Shown: positions 1-7,833 of the stretch, piece by piece | How positions within the stretch are numbered: position 1 is the first letter of the stretch | How the letters are laid out: every line of letters begins with the position of its first letter | NCBI RefSeq assembly: GCF_025370785.1 | Contig: NZ_JAMXFA010000022.1 | Location: 1,312 to 48,682, forward strand | Direction: 5' to 3' | DNA from: Laspinema olomoucense D3b | Lineage (GTDB): Bacteria; Cyanobacteriota; Cyanobacteriia; Cyanobacteriales; Laspinemataceae | Length of the DNA: 47,371 nt | Made by a program: the position numbers and the translations under genes | The notes under the pieces: model-generated | The model's database searches: none | What the model was told of the DNA's origin: nothing | What the model saw: only the letters and a program-made list of their open reading frames with translations

Positions 1-1
1 T

Positions 2-238
2 GAAAGTAAGTTCTTCACACATAACTGCACTTCCGGTCCCCTCCCCTTAGCAAGGGGAGGGTTAGGGTGGGGTTCTTATTGAAAGTAAGTTCTTCACACA
101 TAACTGCACTTCCGGTCCCCTCCCCTTAGCAAGGGGAGGGTTAGGGTGGGGTTCTTCTTGAAAGTAGGTTTTTCACACATAACTGCACTTCCGGTCCCCT
201 CCCCTTAGCAAGGGGAGGGTTAGGGTGGGGTTCTTCTT
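2..238. repeat. Three tandem copies of a 79-bp repeat
   Basis: Three near-identical 79-bp units lie at 2-80, 81-159 and 160-238. Each unit contains a perfect 10-bp stem (CCCTCCCCTT, loop AGC, AAGGGGAGGG) followed by GTTAGGGTGGGGTT. The units differ at only a few positions, for example AGTAAG against AGTAGG in the third. The length of any array to the left is unknown because the window starts here. The type resembles the GC-rich interspersed hairpin repeats common between cyanobacterial genes. No gene is supported in this stretch. Confidence 0.9.
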
Positions 239-279
239 GGACGATTCCCTACGGGATAGCTGCGCTTACCGCCACCTCA

Positions 280-301
280 CGCACTCTTTGAGATGAGTGC
301 G
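280..301. repeat. Short hairpin, possible permease terminator
   Basis: CGCACTC at 280-286 pairs with GAGTGCG at 295-301 across an 8-nt loop. It lies downstream of the minus-strand permease gene. No T-tract follows on either strand, so a terminator role is only possible. Confidence 0.35.
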
Positions 302-384
302 CCTGTATGGAGCCTGGTGCTAACCTCTTTCTTCGTAACGAGCGATCGCCCGTCACCGCCGACACCCTCTACCCACTCATTCTT

Positions 385-410
385 CCTGACGTGACTGGCG
401 CCACGTCAGG
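385..410. terminator. 9-bp hairpin downstream of the permease gene
   Basis: CCTGACGTG at 385-393 pairs perfectly with CACGTCAGG at 402-410 across the 8-nt loop ACTGGCGC. It lies about 70 bp beyond the permease stop on the minus strand. There is no U-rich tail, so it could be an RNA-stabilising hairpin rather than a rho-independent terminator. Confidence 0.4.
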
Positions 411-412
411 AG

Positions 413-466
413 GACCCCACCCTAACCCTCCCCTTGCTAAGGGGAGGGGACCGGAGATGCAGTTTT
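413..466 (-). repeat. Inverted partial copy of the 79-bp repeat
   Basis: This stretch is the reverse complement of the core of the units at 2-238. It contains the CCCCACCCTAACCCTCCCC segment, the same AAGGGGAGGG hairpin and the ACCGG...TGCAGTT flank. Together with the tandem copies it brackets about 175 bp of unique DNA. Confidence 0.85.
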
Positions 467-480
467 ATCCCCAATTTTTC

Positions 481-1566
481 CTAGCTAAATTTCAAGTTAT
501 AAGCCAGGGTGAGTAAAAAGGTTAACTGCCCTGAAATTAAGAACAAGTAAACCAGGGGTTTTACCTTAAAAATTGACATCATCAGTCCGATACCTTTGAT
601 GTCAATCATCGGTCCAAAGACTAAAAAGGCTAAGAGGGAGCCGGTGGTAAAGGTGGAGGCAAAGGAGAGGGCAAAAAAAGCATCCACGGTGGAACAAATG
701 GACACGACAGCGCCAAGAACCAGCATAGCAATAATGGAAGTCACGGGGCCTTGTCCTAAGCTGATAATTAAGTCCCGAGGTGCGGCCACTTGAATGATAG
801 CGGCGATCGCACTGCCCAAGACGAGGACCCCTCCGAGTTCCCGCAGTTCAGCCATGACATTCTCCACAAACAAGCGCAGGCGCTGGGAAAACAGGCGATC
901 GCCCGGAAGGGCCGCCCCTGCACCCCCAAAATTTCCCGCTTTCGATGCCAATAATACCGTTTCCATCGTGGTGGCATCGAGGCGCTGGGGACTGCCTGGG
1001 GTCCCTAATAAAAAGGTTCCTGACTGTAACAGGGGTGAGGAGAGTGGCGCATCCGAGGACATATCCTGAGTGCGGATCTTATCAGATTTAGCCTCGGAAG
1101 ATTGAGCCATCGCCCTTGCAACCATCGGTTGAACGAAGGGAGTTAAATCTTTTTGCCAACTAAAGATTGAGCCAATAATCGTGGCGATCGCCAGGGAAAA
1201 GACTACCCGCAACACCACCAGTTCGGGTTGGTCCCGAAATGCCGTCCAAGTGGACCAAATCACAATCGGATTCACCGTGGGAGCCGCCAGTAAAAACCCA
1301 ATCGCCACTGAGGGGGAGGCTCCCTGCATCAGTAATCGTCGCGCCACGGGGACGTTGCCACACTCGCAAACGGGAAACAGAAACCCGATGGAACTCCCAA
1401 TTAACGCCCCGAGGACCGGGTTGCGAGGGATGGATGAAAGGAGCTTTGTTTCATCGACGAACAACAACAGTGCACTAGAAAACAACACCCCGAGGAGCAA
1501 AAATGGCAGAGCCTCTACAAGCAGACTCATAAACAGGGTAAAGGCGTTGTGTACTTGATTCATCAT
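481..1566 (-). CDS. Permease of the ArsP_1/DUF318 family
   Basis: Predicted inner-membrane permease of 361 residues from the ATG at 1566. A TTG 42 bp upstream would add 14 polar residues and is less likely, although no good ribosome site separates the two. Hydrophobic segments fill the first ~150 and last ~140 residues, with a polar loop of about 75 residues between them that carries low-complexity Ser/Ala sequence. Residues 67-71 read CECGN, followed by VPVARRL and a PTVNPIV motif, which are hallmarks of the DUF318 permease family. Members have been linked to organoarsenical efflux (ArsP), and others are uncharacterised; the paired cysteines suggest metal or thiol handling. No arsR or other resistance gene adjoins it, so the substrate is open. 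Confidence 0.85.
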   Translation of the reverse strand: MMNQVHNAFTLFMSLLVEALPFLLLGVLFSSALLLFVDETKLLSSIPRNPVLGALIGSSIGFLFPVCECGNVPVARRLLMQGASPSVAIGFLLAAPTVNPIVIWSTWTAFRDQPELVVLRVVFSLAIATIIGSIFSWQKDLTPFVQPMVARAMAQSSEAKSDKIRTQDMSSDAPLSSPLLQSGTFLLGTPGSPQRLDATTMETVLLASKAGNFGGAGAALPGDRLFSQRLRLFVENVMAELRELGGVLVLGSAIAAIIQVAAPRDLIISLGQGPVTSIIAMLVLGAVVSICSTVDAFFALSFASTFTTGSLLAFLVFGPMIDIKGIGLMMSIFKVKPLVYLFLISGQLTFLLTLAYNLKFS

Positions 1567-2236
1567 GCGGTTGGGCCTATTTTTCGCAGTGAGGAGCTTA
1601 GATATCAATTAACCCGGGGAAAGTCCCCTAATCAGTCCCCATTGTTTACAGGGTGGGGTCGCCATTTGCTGTCAATCCTCCCAGTCAAGGAACGGCAATG
1701 AACCCAGAATAATTCTCTGGATGCTCTTGAGATTGGAGCCAAGTGCAAACCATCCTCACTATATTACAGGGTGCGAGGGAAAACCTGGGGCTGATCCCCA
1801 GTCCACTTTGTCCAGGGTCCAGTGCCACCCCGGCAGTGGGCTTTTCCAGGTCCACCCCTGGGAATCCTCCGGGTAACGAATGATTGAAAACTAGCTGAAA
1901 TAGATTTAAAGTTTAACAAAACATTAAAGGAAATTTAATTTAATTTTATCCAATTCCTGAATTATAAAAAAAAAATACTTCCCAATCCTCATCCCCTGAA
2001 GTAATTGGATCAAAACATTAAAAAATCTGTAGGATTGCCCAGAAATCTCCTCGATCAGTTTACGATATCCTTATCCGAATTTTGCCATTATTGTACCTAA
2101 TCGCCTGGGGTTTCAGACCGCAAATCCACGGACCAACTCTATCCAATCCCGGTGAACCCTCGCGGCTCAACCATCCAGGCGGGCTAACTCACCCCTGAAA
2201 TAGACAATGCTAAACCTTCTAAATGATGGAGAAGAC
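1567..2236. other. Intergenic region between divergent genes
   Basis: About 670 bp separates the minus-strand permease from the plus-strand diguanylate cyclase, so promoters for both should lie here. The only clear structure is a small hairpin, CTGGGG (1785-1790) with CCCCAG (1796-1801), near the permease side. The stretch 1890-1990 is AT-rich. I see no convincing gene or RNA. Confidence 0.5.
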
Positions 2237-3337
2237 ATGAAAGTTTATACATCGAGTCCAATGGATCTGGGGAACTCTTCTATCTTGAATCAGTCTTCCC
2301 CAGATTCATTATTCTTGCTGTCCGATCGCGTCTGTATGAAAACGTTGCATTTAGAGTCAACTCTATCCGCACTTTCCCTTTATGATTATCAAGTGAATGC
2401 GGAAGTTAGGGGACGGGAAGTGGCGGAAACGTTTAATGCAAATCCCCTGTTGCCTGGGGTGATTTTGCTGGGGGAAGGTGAACTGGTCGGGATGATTTCT
2501 CGGGGGAGATTTTTTGAGCAGCTTTCCCGACCTTACGGGTTAGAATTGTTTTTAAAACGGCAAATTCAGGTTTTATATCGGTTTACTCAAATTGAATATT
2601 TACGGTTTAAAAGTTCCGTAACCATTGTCGCTGCAGTTCAGGGAGTTTTGTCGCGATCGCCGGATTTGCTTTATGAACCCATTGTAGTGGAAATCGCCCC
2701 GGGGACCTATCGCTTGTTGGACGTACATCAATTATTACTCGCCCATGCCCACATTCACGAATTAGCCACAGAATTACTCCAAAAACTGTATCAACAACTG
2801 GAAGTTGCCAATCAAGAGTTACACCGGCAGGCGACTTTAGATGGATTAACCCAAGTCGCTAACCGACGAATGTTTGATCGCTATCTGTCTCAACAATGGG
2901 ACCGTCTCACGGAGGAGAAAAAACCCCTATCTCTGCTGTTATGCGATATTGATTTTTTTAAGGGTTATAATGATGCTTACGGACATCAGGCAGGCGATCA
3001 CTGTTTGCAACAAGTGGCACGAGTTTTAAAAGAATGTGGCAGTCGTCGGGAGGATTTAGTGGCGCGATATGGCGGGGAAGAATTTGCCGTAATTTTGCCC
3101 AATACCTTTGCCGATGGGGCGATCGCCGTTGCCAGTCGCATCCGTAAGGCCCTTGCAACCCTCCATCTTCCCCATCGGAACTCGACAGTCTGCGATCGCA
3201 TCACCCTCAGTATCGGTATTGCTACGGTTATCCCCACAAAACATGACTCCTTAGAACGTCTCATTGCCTCCTCAGATCAGGCCCTTTATCGGGCCAAGCA
3301 AGAGGGCCGTGACTGCTCCATTTGTCACGAAAATTAA
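2237..3337 (+). CDS. GGDEF diguanylate cyclase with CBS-like N-terminal module
   Basis: Predicted to make cyclic di-GMP from two GTP. I chose the ATG at 2237 (366 residues) because GGAGA lies 4 nt before it; an ATG at 2207 would add ten residues. Residues ~40-190 form a module with the signature SRxxFxxxLSRPYGLELF and later LLYEPIVVE...YRLLDVHQLL, shared with the histidine kinase just downstream. A short helical linker leads to a GGDEF domain (about residues 205-366). The active-site loop is GGEEF at 279-283. An RRED inhibitory I-site sits exactly five residues before it, so product feedback is expected. No membrane segment is visible, so it is probably cytosolic. The ligand of the N-terminal module is unknown. 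Confidence 0.88.
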   Translation: MKVYTSSPMDLGNSSILNQSSPDSLFLLSDRVCMKTLHLESTLSALSLYDYQVNAEVRGREVAETFNANPLLPGVILLGEGELVGMISRGRFFEQLSRPYGLELFLKRQIQVLYRFTQIEYLRFKSSVTIVAAVQGVLSRSPDLLYEPIVVEIAPGTYRLLDVHQLLLAHAHIHELATELLQKLYQQLEVANQELHRQATLDGLTQVANRRMFDRYLSQQWDRLTEEKKPLSLLLCDIDFFKGYNDAYGHQAGDHCLQQVARVLKECGSRREDLVARYGGEEFAVILPNTFADGAIAVASRIRKALATLHLPHRNSTVCDRITLSIGIATVIPTKHDSLERLIASSDQALYRAKQEGRDCSICHEN

Positions 3338-3731
3338 CAAATCCGCCACCTTGAACCCCACCCGGTTTGCCTGGGGACTTATCCCCATCTAAGGATTTAC
3401 AAATCTCTGCAGCTTAACAGGAGTTCCTCAATTCATCCCTCCCTCTTTTTGAGCCGGTTATCAAACTTCCTTTAGGATTGGGGTATCATACAAACAAGAA
3501 ACCCGGAGGTTTTAACCAATTTTTTGCTAATCCGTAACGAATTAGGGACAGCAGGTTTTTGGGCCTAATTCTTAACTCCTGTCCCTAGGTTAATTCCCGG
3601 TTAATTTTAAATTAAACTTTTTTAATGAATTAACCTAGAGGGGAGAGTTATTGTAAAATAAGTAAATTCTGTAAAATAAATAACTTTTAAATTCCCCATG
3701 ATTCCCATCGTCCCTCACGAGGAAACCCGTA
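3338..3731. other. Intergenic region with hairpin and repeat
   Basis: 394 bp between the cyclase and kinase genes. It holds a 6-bp hairpin (TGGGGA 3372-3377, TCCCCA 3382-3387), which may end the cyclase transcript though no T-tract follows. It also holds one copy of an interspersed repeat at 3499-3565. The last 130 bp are AT-rich and probably carry the kinase promoter. Confidence 0.5.
3499..3565 (+). repeat. Interspersed intergenic repeat, copy A
   Basis: Begins with AAACCCGG, contains TGCTAATCCGTAAC and continues with ATTAGGG and GGTTTTTGGGCC. It matches a second copy at 15506-15570 in the same order and spacing, although neither lies in a gene. Confidence 0.6.
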
Positions 3732-5114
3732 ATGCTGGCAACATCCGTGGAAAACTTAGAACAATTCGTTCCCCTTACCCCAGAGCGACTGGTTGGTAAA
3801 CTCAATTTAGACTCCACCCTCGCCGATTTGACTTTGTTTGATTTTGCCATAGAAGTCACCTGTCCCGGCTCCGACTTGGCGAAAGCCTTAGCCGAAAACC
3901 CCCTGCTTCCCGGGGCTATTTTAACCGACTCAGGTCAGTTTGTCGGCACAATTTCCCGTCGGAAATTTTTGGAACATTTGAGTCGCCCCTACGGGTTAGA
4001 ATTATTCTCCAGACGACCGTTAAAAGCCTTACATAACTTTACCAAAATTGAGCCTCTTACCTTTCCTAGCTATCTGCCTATTGGGATGGCGGCAAGGCAA
4101 TCTTTAGGCCGATCGCCGGAGTTTCTCTATGAACCGATTGTAGTCGAGATGGAACCAAATGTCTATCGCCTCTTAGACGTTCATCAGTTACTCATCGCCC
4201 AATCGCAAATCTATGAACTCACCACCCAGATGCTGCAAGAGCAAACCCGTTCCCATACCATTCAAACGGAAAAAATGGCATCTTTAGGGCGGATGGTGGC
4301 GGGGATTGCTCATGAAATTAAAAATCCCGTGAATTGTATTTCCGGAAATATGGGATTTTTAGCCAATTACTGTCAAGATTTGTTAGAACTGGTGTCGGTG
4401 TATGAGGAAGAAATGGAGACTCCTTCGGACAAAATTGCCGAAACCATCGAGAATATTGATTTAGATTTTTTACGGAAAGATTTACCCAAGCTGGTGCAAT
4501 CTTTGGTGGTGAGTTCAGACCGACTCACGAAGATTGTCGGCGGGTTACAAAACTTTTCCCATTTGGATGAAACGGCGCGTAAACCAGCAGATTTACATGA
4601 ATGCTTGGATAGTACCCTGTTGATTTTAAACAATCAAATCAAGTATGATATTAATCTAGTCAAAAATTATGGAGACTTGCCGTTAGTGGACTGTTATTCG
4701 GGACAGTTGAGCCAAGTTTTTATGAATTTGTTGGGAAATGCCATTGATGCTTTATTAGAACGGAAAGAAAAAGAAGCCCAGAATTTGAATAAAAATCCAA
4801 CTTGGACGCCTCAGTTAGCGATCGCCACCGAATTGCTCAACCGTGAAGACCAATCCGCAGTGATTATCCGGATTGCCGACAATGGAATGGGAATTCCCCT
4901 TCAAATTCAACAGCGGATTTTTGATACTTTTTTCACCACCAAACCCGTGGGAAAAGGGACGGGATTAGGATTAGCCATTAGTAATGAAATTGTCCGAGAT
5001 AAGCATAAGGGTCAAATCAATCTTAACTCCCAAGAGGGAATAGGAACTGAATTTGAAATTATCTTGCTCTTAGACAGAAAACCGGAGGTTGAGTTAAGAC
5101 TGGACGAGGAATAA
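3732..5114 (+). CDS. Histidine kinase with CBS-like N-terminal module
   Basis: A 460-residue sensor kinase. The ATG at 3732 is preceded by GAGGA with 8-nt spacing. Residues ~10-175 are clearly homologous to the N-terminus of the upstream diguanylate cyclase (SRRKFLEHLSRPYGLELF, FLYEPIVVE, YRLLDVHQLL). A helical linker leads to the phosphoacceptor box GIAHEIKNP, with His194, then a long dimerisation/linker region. The ATPase domain shows NLLGNAID, DNGMGIP and GTGLGLAIS. There are no membrane segments and no receiver domain, so the partner response regulator must be encoded elsewhere; the REC-GGDEF protein at 13647 is a candidate but not adjacent. The shared sensor suggests both proteins read the same signal. 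Confidence 0.88.
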   Translation: MLATSVENLEQFVPLTPERLVGKLNLDSTLADLTLFDFAIEVTCPGSDLAKALAENPLLPGAILTDSGQFVGTISRRKFLEHLSRPYGLELFSRRPLKALHNFTKIEPLTFPSYLPIGMAARQSLGRSPEFLYEPIVVEMEPNVYRLLDVHQLLIAQSQIYELTTQMLQEQTRSHTIQTEKMASLGRMVAGIAHEIKNPVNCISGNMGFLANYCQDLLELVSVYEEEMETPSDKIAETIENIDLDFLRKDLPKLVQSLVVSSDRLTKIVGGLQNFSHLDETARKPADLHECLDSTLLILNNQIKYDINLVKNYGDLPLVDCYSGQLSQVFMNLLGNAIDALLERKEKEAQNLNKNPTWTPQLAIATELLNREDQSAVIIRIADNGMGIPLQIQQRIFDTFFTTKPVGKGTGLGLAISNEIVRDKHKGQINLNSQEGIGTEFEIILLLDRKPEVELRLDEE

Positions 5115-5144
5115 GGGAACTCCAAAAAATAAACCCTTCAAAAC

Positions 5145-5206
5145 GTTCGTAGTGACTCCTTCACCGAGTCATCTTTAAAGAAACCCCTTCAGGGGTTACT
5201 ACAAAC
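5145..5206. repeat. Imperfect inverted repeat, interspersed element
   Basis: The stretch starts GTTCGTAGT and ends ACTACAAAC. Inside it, AACCCC pairs with GGGGTT around TTCA. It lies between the convergent kinase genes and may serve as a transcription end for either. The GTTCGTAGT...ACTAC ends recall short interspersed elements seen in Oscillatoriales genomes. Confidence 0.5.
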
Positions 5207-5261
5207 ATTTGGATGATTTATTTTTTGCAATCCCCTAACCCGAGTTGGGGTGGGGTGAAGA

Positions 5262-7130
5262 TTATCCCCGCAACTGCCAAATTTTAACCGTAGTATCCTC
5301 GGTGCCACTAACGAGGGTATTGCCATCGGGAGTAAAGGCGACGGCATACACGACCCCCGATCGCCCCCAGCAGGTACGCTTTTCTTGTCCAGTTTTCACA
5401 TCCCATAGCACAATGGAAGTATCATCACTGCCCGAGGCAAGGGTTGCTCCATCGGGGGAAAAAGCCACGGAATTGACCCCGTTGGAATGTCCGGTAAGCG
5501 TGCCGATTTGCTGTCCCGAGGGCAGTTCCCATAACAAAATTGTGCGATTCGCACAACCACTGGCGAGGAAGCGACCACAGGGAGAAATCGCGATCGCATT
5601 TACAGCCCCTGAGCGTCCCCATCCTGTCTGCTTATCCTCCTGAGTCGTCGCATCCCAGAACACAATGGAAGTATCCTCACTTCCCGAGACTAAAGTGCGG
5701 CGATCGGGAGAAAAGGCCACGGAGTTGACTGTAGCAGAATGACCATTCAAAGGGCCAAATAGCCGCCAAGAAGCCGTCTCCCAGAGGGCGATCGCCCCAT
5801 CAGTTCCTCCAGCAGCCAACAGTCGGCCATCAGGGGAAAAAGCCACAGACTTGACCCCCGATGGCGCTTTGAGCAGGCGCAGAATCCGCCGTAACGTCAC
5901 ATCCCATAAGGCGATCGCCCCCCCGGCACTGCCTGCGGCCAACAGTTGTCCATCGGGGGAAAAGGCCACCGCACTCACCCCAGCAAAGGGTTCCTCGGGC
6001 CAACTGCTGCGCAGGGTGGGCAATTCTTGTCCCTCATGGAGTTGCCACCATTTAATCCCCGAACGACTGCCACTGACTAACAGTTGACCATTAGCACTAA
6101 TGGCCACCGCTTTGACTGGCGCACCATGTCCCTTCAAACTGCCAATTTCCGACACCGTAACCGGAGGCGTACTCACACGCACCGTAGCGATCGCCCGTGG
6201 AGGCGTGGGTGCAGGCGATCGGGATTGAGGAGTGATGGTCCTACTCACTTTGGGGGGGGTGGCCTTCAACCCGGCGATCAGTTCCTCAGCGGATTGATAG
6301 CGCCGCCTCACACTACCTTCGATCGCCTTGTCCAAGACCGTTGCGAGGCGATCGCTCACCTTGTTGATGCCTAAATACTCCCGCCAGACAAAGGTACTTT
6401 CCATTGCATCATACATCTCAAACGGTTCCCGGGTCGTCAACAAGTGAATACAAGTCACCCCCAAACTGTAGATATCACTGGCAAATACCGCCTTGCCAAA
6501 AGTTTGTTCCGGGGCCGCATAACCCTTCGTGCCAATGGTCGTCCCCGTTTGATTCAGAGTGGTTCCGGTGGCATATTTCGCCGCCCCAAAATCGACCAAC
6601 ACTAACTTGCGATCGTGACGACGCCGAATAATATTTTCCGGTTTGATATCCCGATGAATCACCTGACCTTTGTGGACAAAATCTAAAACCGGCAATAAAT
6701 CTTCCAGCAAACTAACAATTGCCGATTCAGAAAATCGACCCTGTTCGGCGAGTTCCTCGGTTAAATTTTGTCCGTCAATAAATTCCTGGACAATATATTG
6801 CCGATTTTCCTGTTCAAAATGAGCAAACAGTTCCGGAATTTGGGAATGTTTTCCCAATTGTTCCAGGCGAATAGCCTCTTGCTGAAATAATTGATTCGCC
6901 TTCTCCGCATTCTGTTGGGATTGGGGATAAAATTGCTTAACCACACATTGCGGTTTCGAGGGTTTGAACTCATCCAGTGCCAACAGCGTTCTACCAAACC
7001 CTCCCGTCCCGATGAGTTTGACCAAACGATACCGTTGTCCCAACACCAGCTTGGTACCACAGGCGCGACAAAACATCGTCAGGTCAGGATTTATCGGATT
7101 CGGACAATCGGGATTCGGACAGTAACTCAT
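5262..7130 (-). CDS. Ser/Thr protein kinase with zinc ribbon and WD40 propeller
   Basis: A Hanks-type kinase of 622 residues from the ATG at 7130; a TTG five codons upstream is possible, but MSYC is the usual start of this family. The N-terminus carries a four-cysteine ribbon (CPNPDCPNP then CRAC, residues 4-28). The kinase domain (~33-295) has GTGGFG, VVKQF, HRDIKPENI, DFGAAK and AAPEQTFG, all catalytic elements intact. A Pro/Thr linker leads to seven WD40 repeats (~335-622), enough for one closed propeller. This is a standard cyanobacterial architecture; the propeller probably recruits substrates. The gene is convergent with the histidine kinase gene, leaving 147 bp between stops. Confidence 0.92.
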   Translation of the reverse strand: MSYCPNPDCPNPINPDLTMFCRACGTKLVLGQRYRLVKLIGTGGFGRTLLALDEFKPSKPQCVVKQFYPQSQQNAEKANQLFQQEAIRLEQLGKHSQIPELFAHFEQENRQYIVQEFIDGQNLTEELAEQGRFSESAIVSLLEDLLPVLDFVHKGQVIHRDIKPENIIRRRHDRKLVLVDFGAAKYATGTTLNQTGTTIGTKGYAAPEQTFGKAVFASDIYSLGVTCIHLLTTREPFEMYDAMESTFVWREYLGINKVSDRLATVLDKAIEGSVRRRYQSAEELIAGLKATPPKVSRTITPQSRSPAPTPPRAIATVRVSTPPVTVSEIGSLKGHGAPVKAVAISANGQLLVSGSRSGIKWWQLHEGQELPTLRSSWPEEPFAGVSAVAFSPDGQLLAAGSAGGAIALWDVTLRRILRLLKAPSGVKSVAFSPDGRLLAAGGTDGAIALWETASWRLFGPLNGHSATVNSVAFSPDRRTLVSGSEDTSIVFWDATTQEDKQTGWGRSGAVNAIAISPCGRFLASGCANRTILLWELPSGQQIGTLTGHSNGVNSVAFSPDGATLASGSDDTSIVLWDVKTGQEKRTCWGRSGVVYAVAFTPDGNTLVSGTEDTTVKIWQLRG

Positions 7131-7833
7131 CAATAAGTTTCCCAAGCGGTTATTTCTATGTTAAATCTTGGTTCGCTAATCTGAAACATCGCATATCGGC
7201 CCTAATGGGAGAGATTACCGATGAGGGTCCCAAACCACAGGTCTCCCAGACGGGCATTCTCTACCCCTACATTCCCACCTGTTCGCGCTCTTTTTAGTCG
7301 GCTTCAGGGGAGTAAAAGGCTTTTAGGGTAAGGGTTTTTGGGGGGGGGTAAGCCCCGGGTTCCGGTGCTTGGGTGATGCGATCGCCCTGCCGGGGGTCTG
7401 GACTCGGTTGGGAAATGGCAGAAACAGACCTCTCAGAGGGGAGGGGCTTTGATTCTCCCCCTTCCCGTCAGGGGAAGGGGGTTGGGGGGTTACCTCTCCC
7501 CTCCTCAATCCAGTCCAAAGGCCCGGAGGTAGATTGAGTATTTCTGGGGACCGAATAGAATAGACAGAGGGCGCTTAACTGATTTTTCCCACTTTCTCAT
7601 CGAGTGCGGGTTACCCACCCTAGGCTAACTTGGGAAAATTGCGCTAGTTTTGATGAGGGACTCCACCGTAACCTCATTGCCCCCAGTGATGATCCGGGCC
7701 GCGATCGCCACCGAAGATCCACCCCACCCGCGACGGATTCAGGGTTTGAGACCCGAACCCACCCCCGATTCCCTAAACAGCCATTGCTGTTCCACCTAGA
7801 GGTTATTAGCCATCGAAGATCGAGGAAAAAACT
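7131..7833. other. Divergent intergenic region, no supported gene
   Basis: About 700 bp between the WD40 kinase and the NACHT gene. It contains the strong hairpin described at 7457-7481 and otherwise unremarkable sequence. A 78-codon open frame at 7604-7840 has biased, arginine- and proline-rich composition, overlaps the NACHT start and resembles no family, so I do not call it a gene. Promoters for both flanking genes are expected here. Confidence 0.5.
7457..7481. repeat. GC-rich 10-bp hairpin repeat
   Basis: CCCCCTTCCC at 7457-7466 pairs perfectly with GGGAAGGGGG at 7472-7481 around GTCAG. It is followed by TTGGGGGGTTACC. The design mirrors the hairpins in the 79-bp repeats at the left end of the window, so it is probably a diverged member of the same class. 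Confidence 0.6.

Noticed and set aside
307-516. 69-codon frame next to the 79-bp repeats
   Set aside because: Runs through the inverted repeat copy and into the permease gene on the other strand; the repeat explains it.
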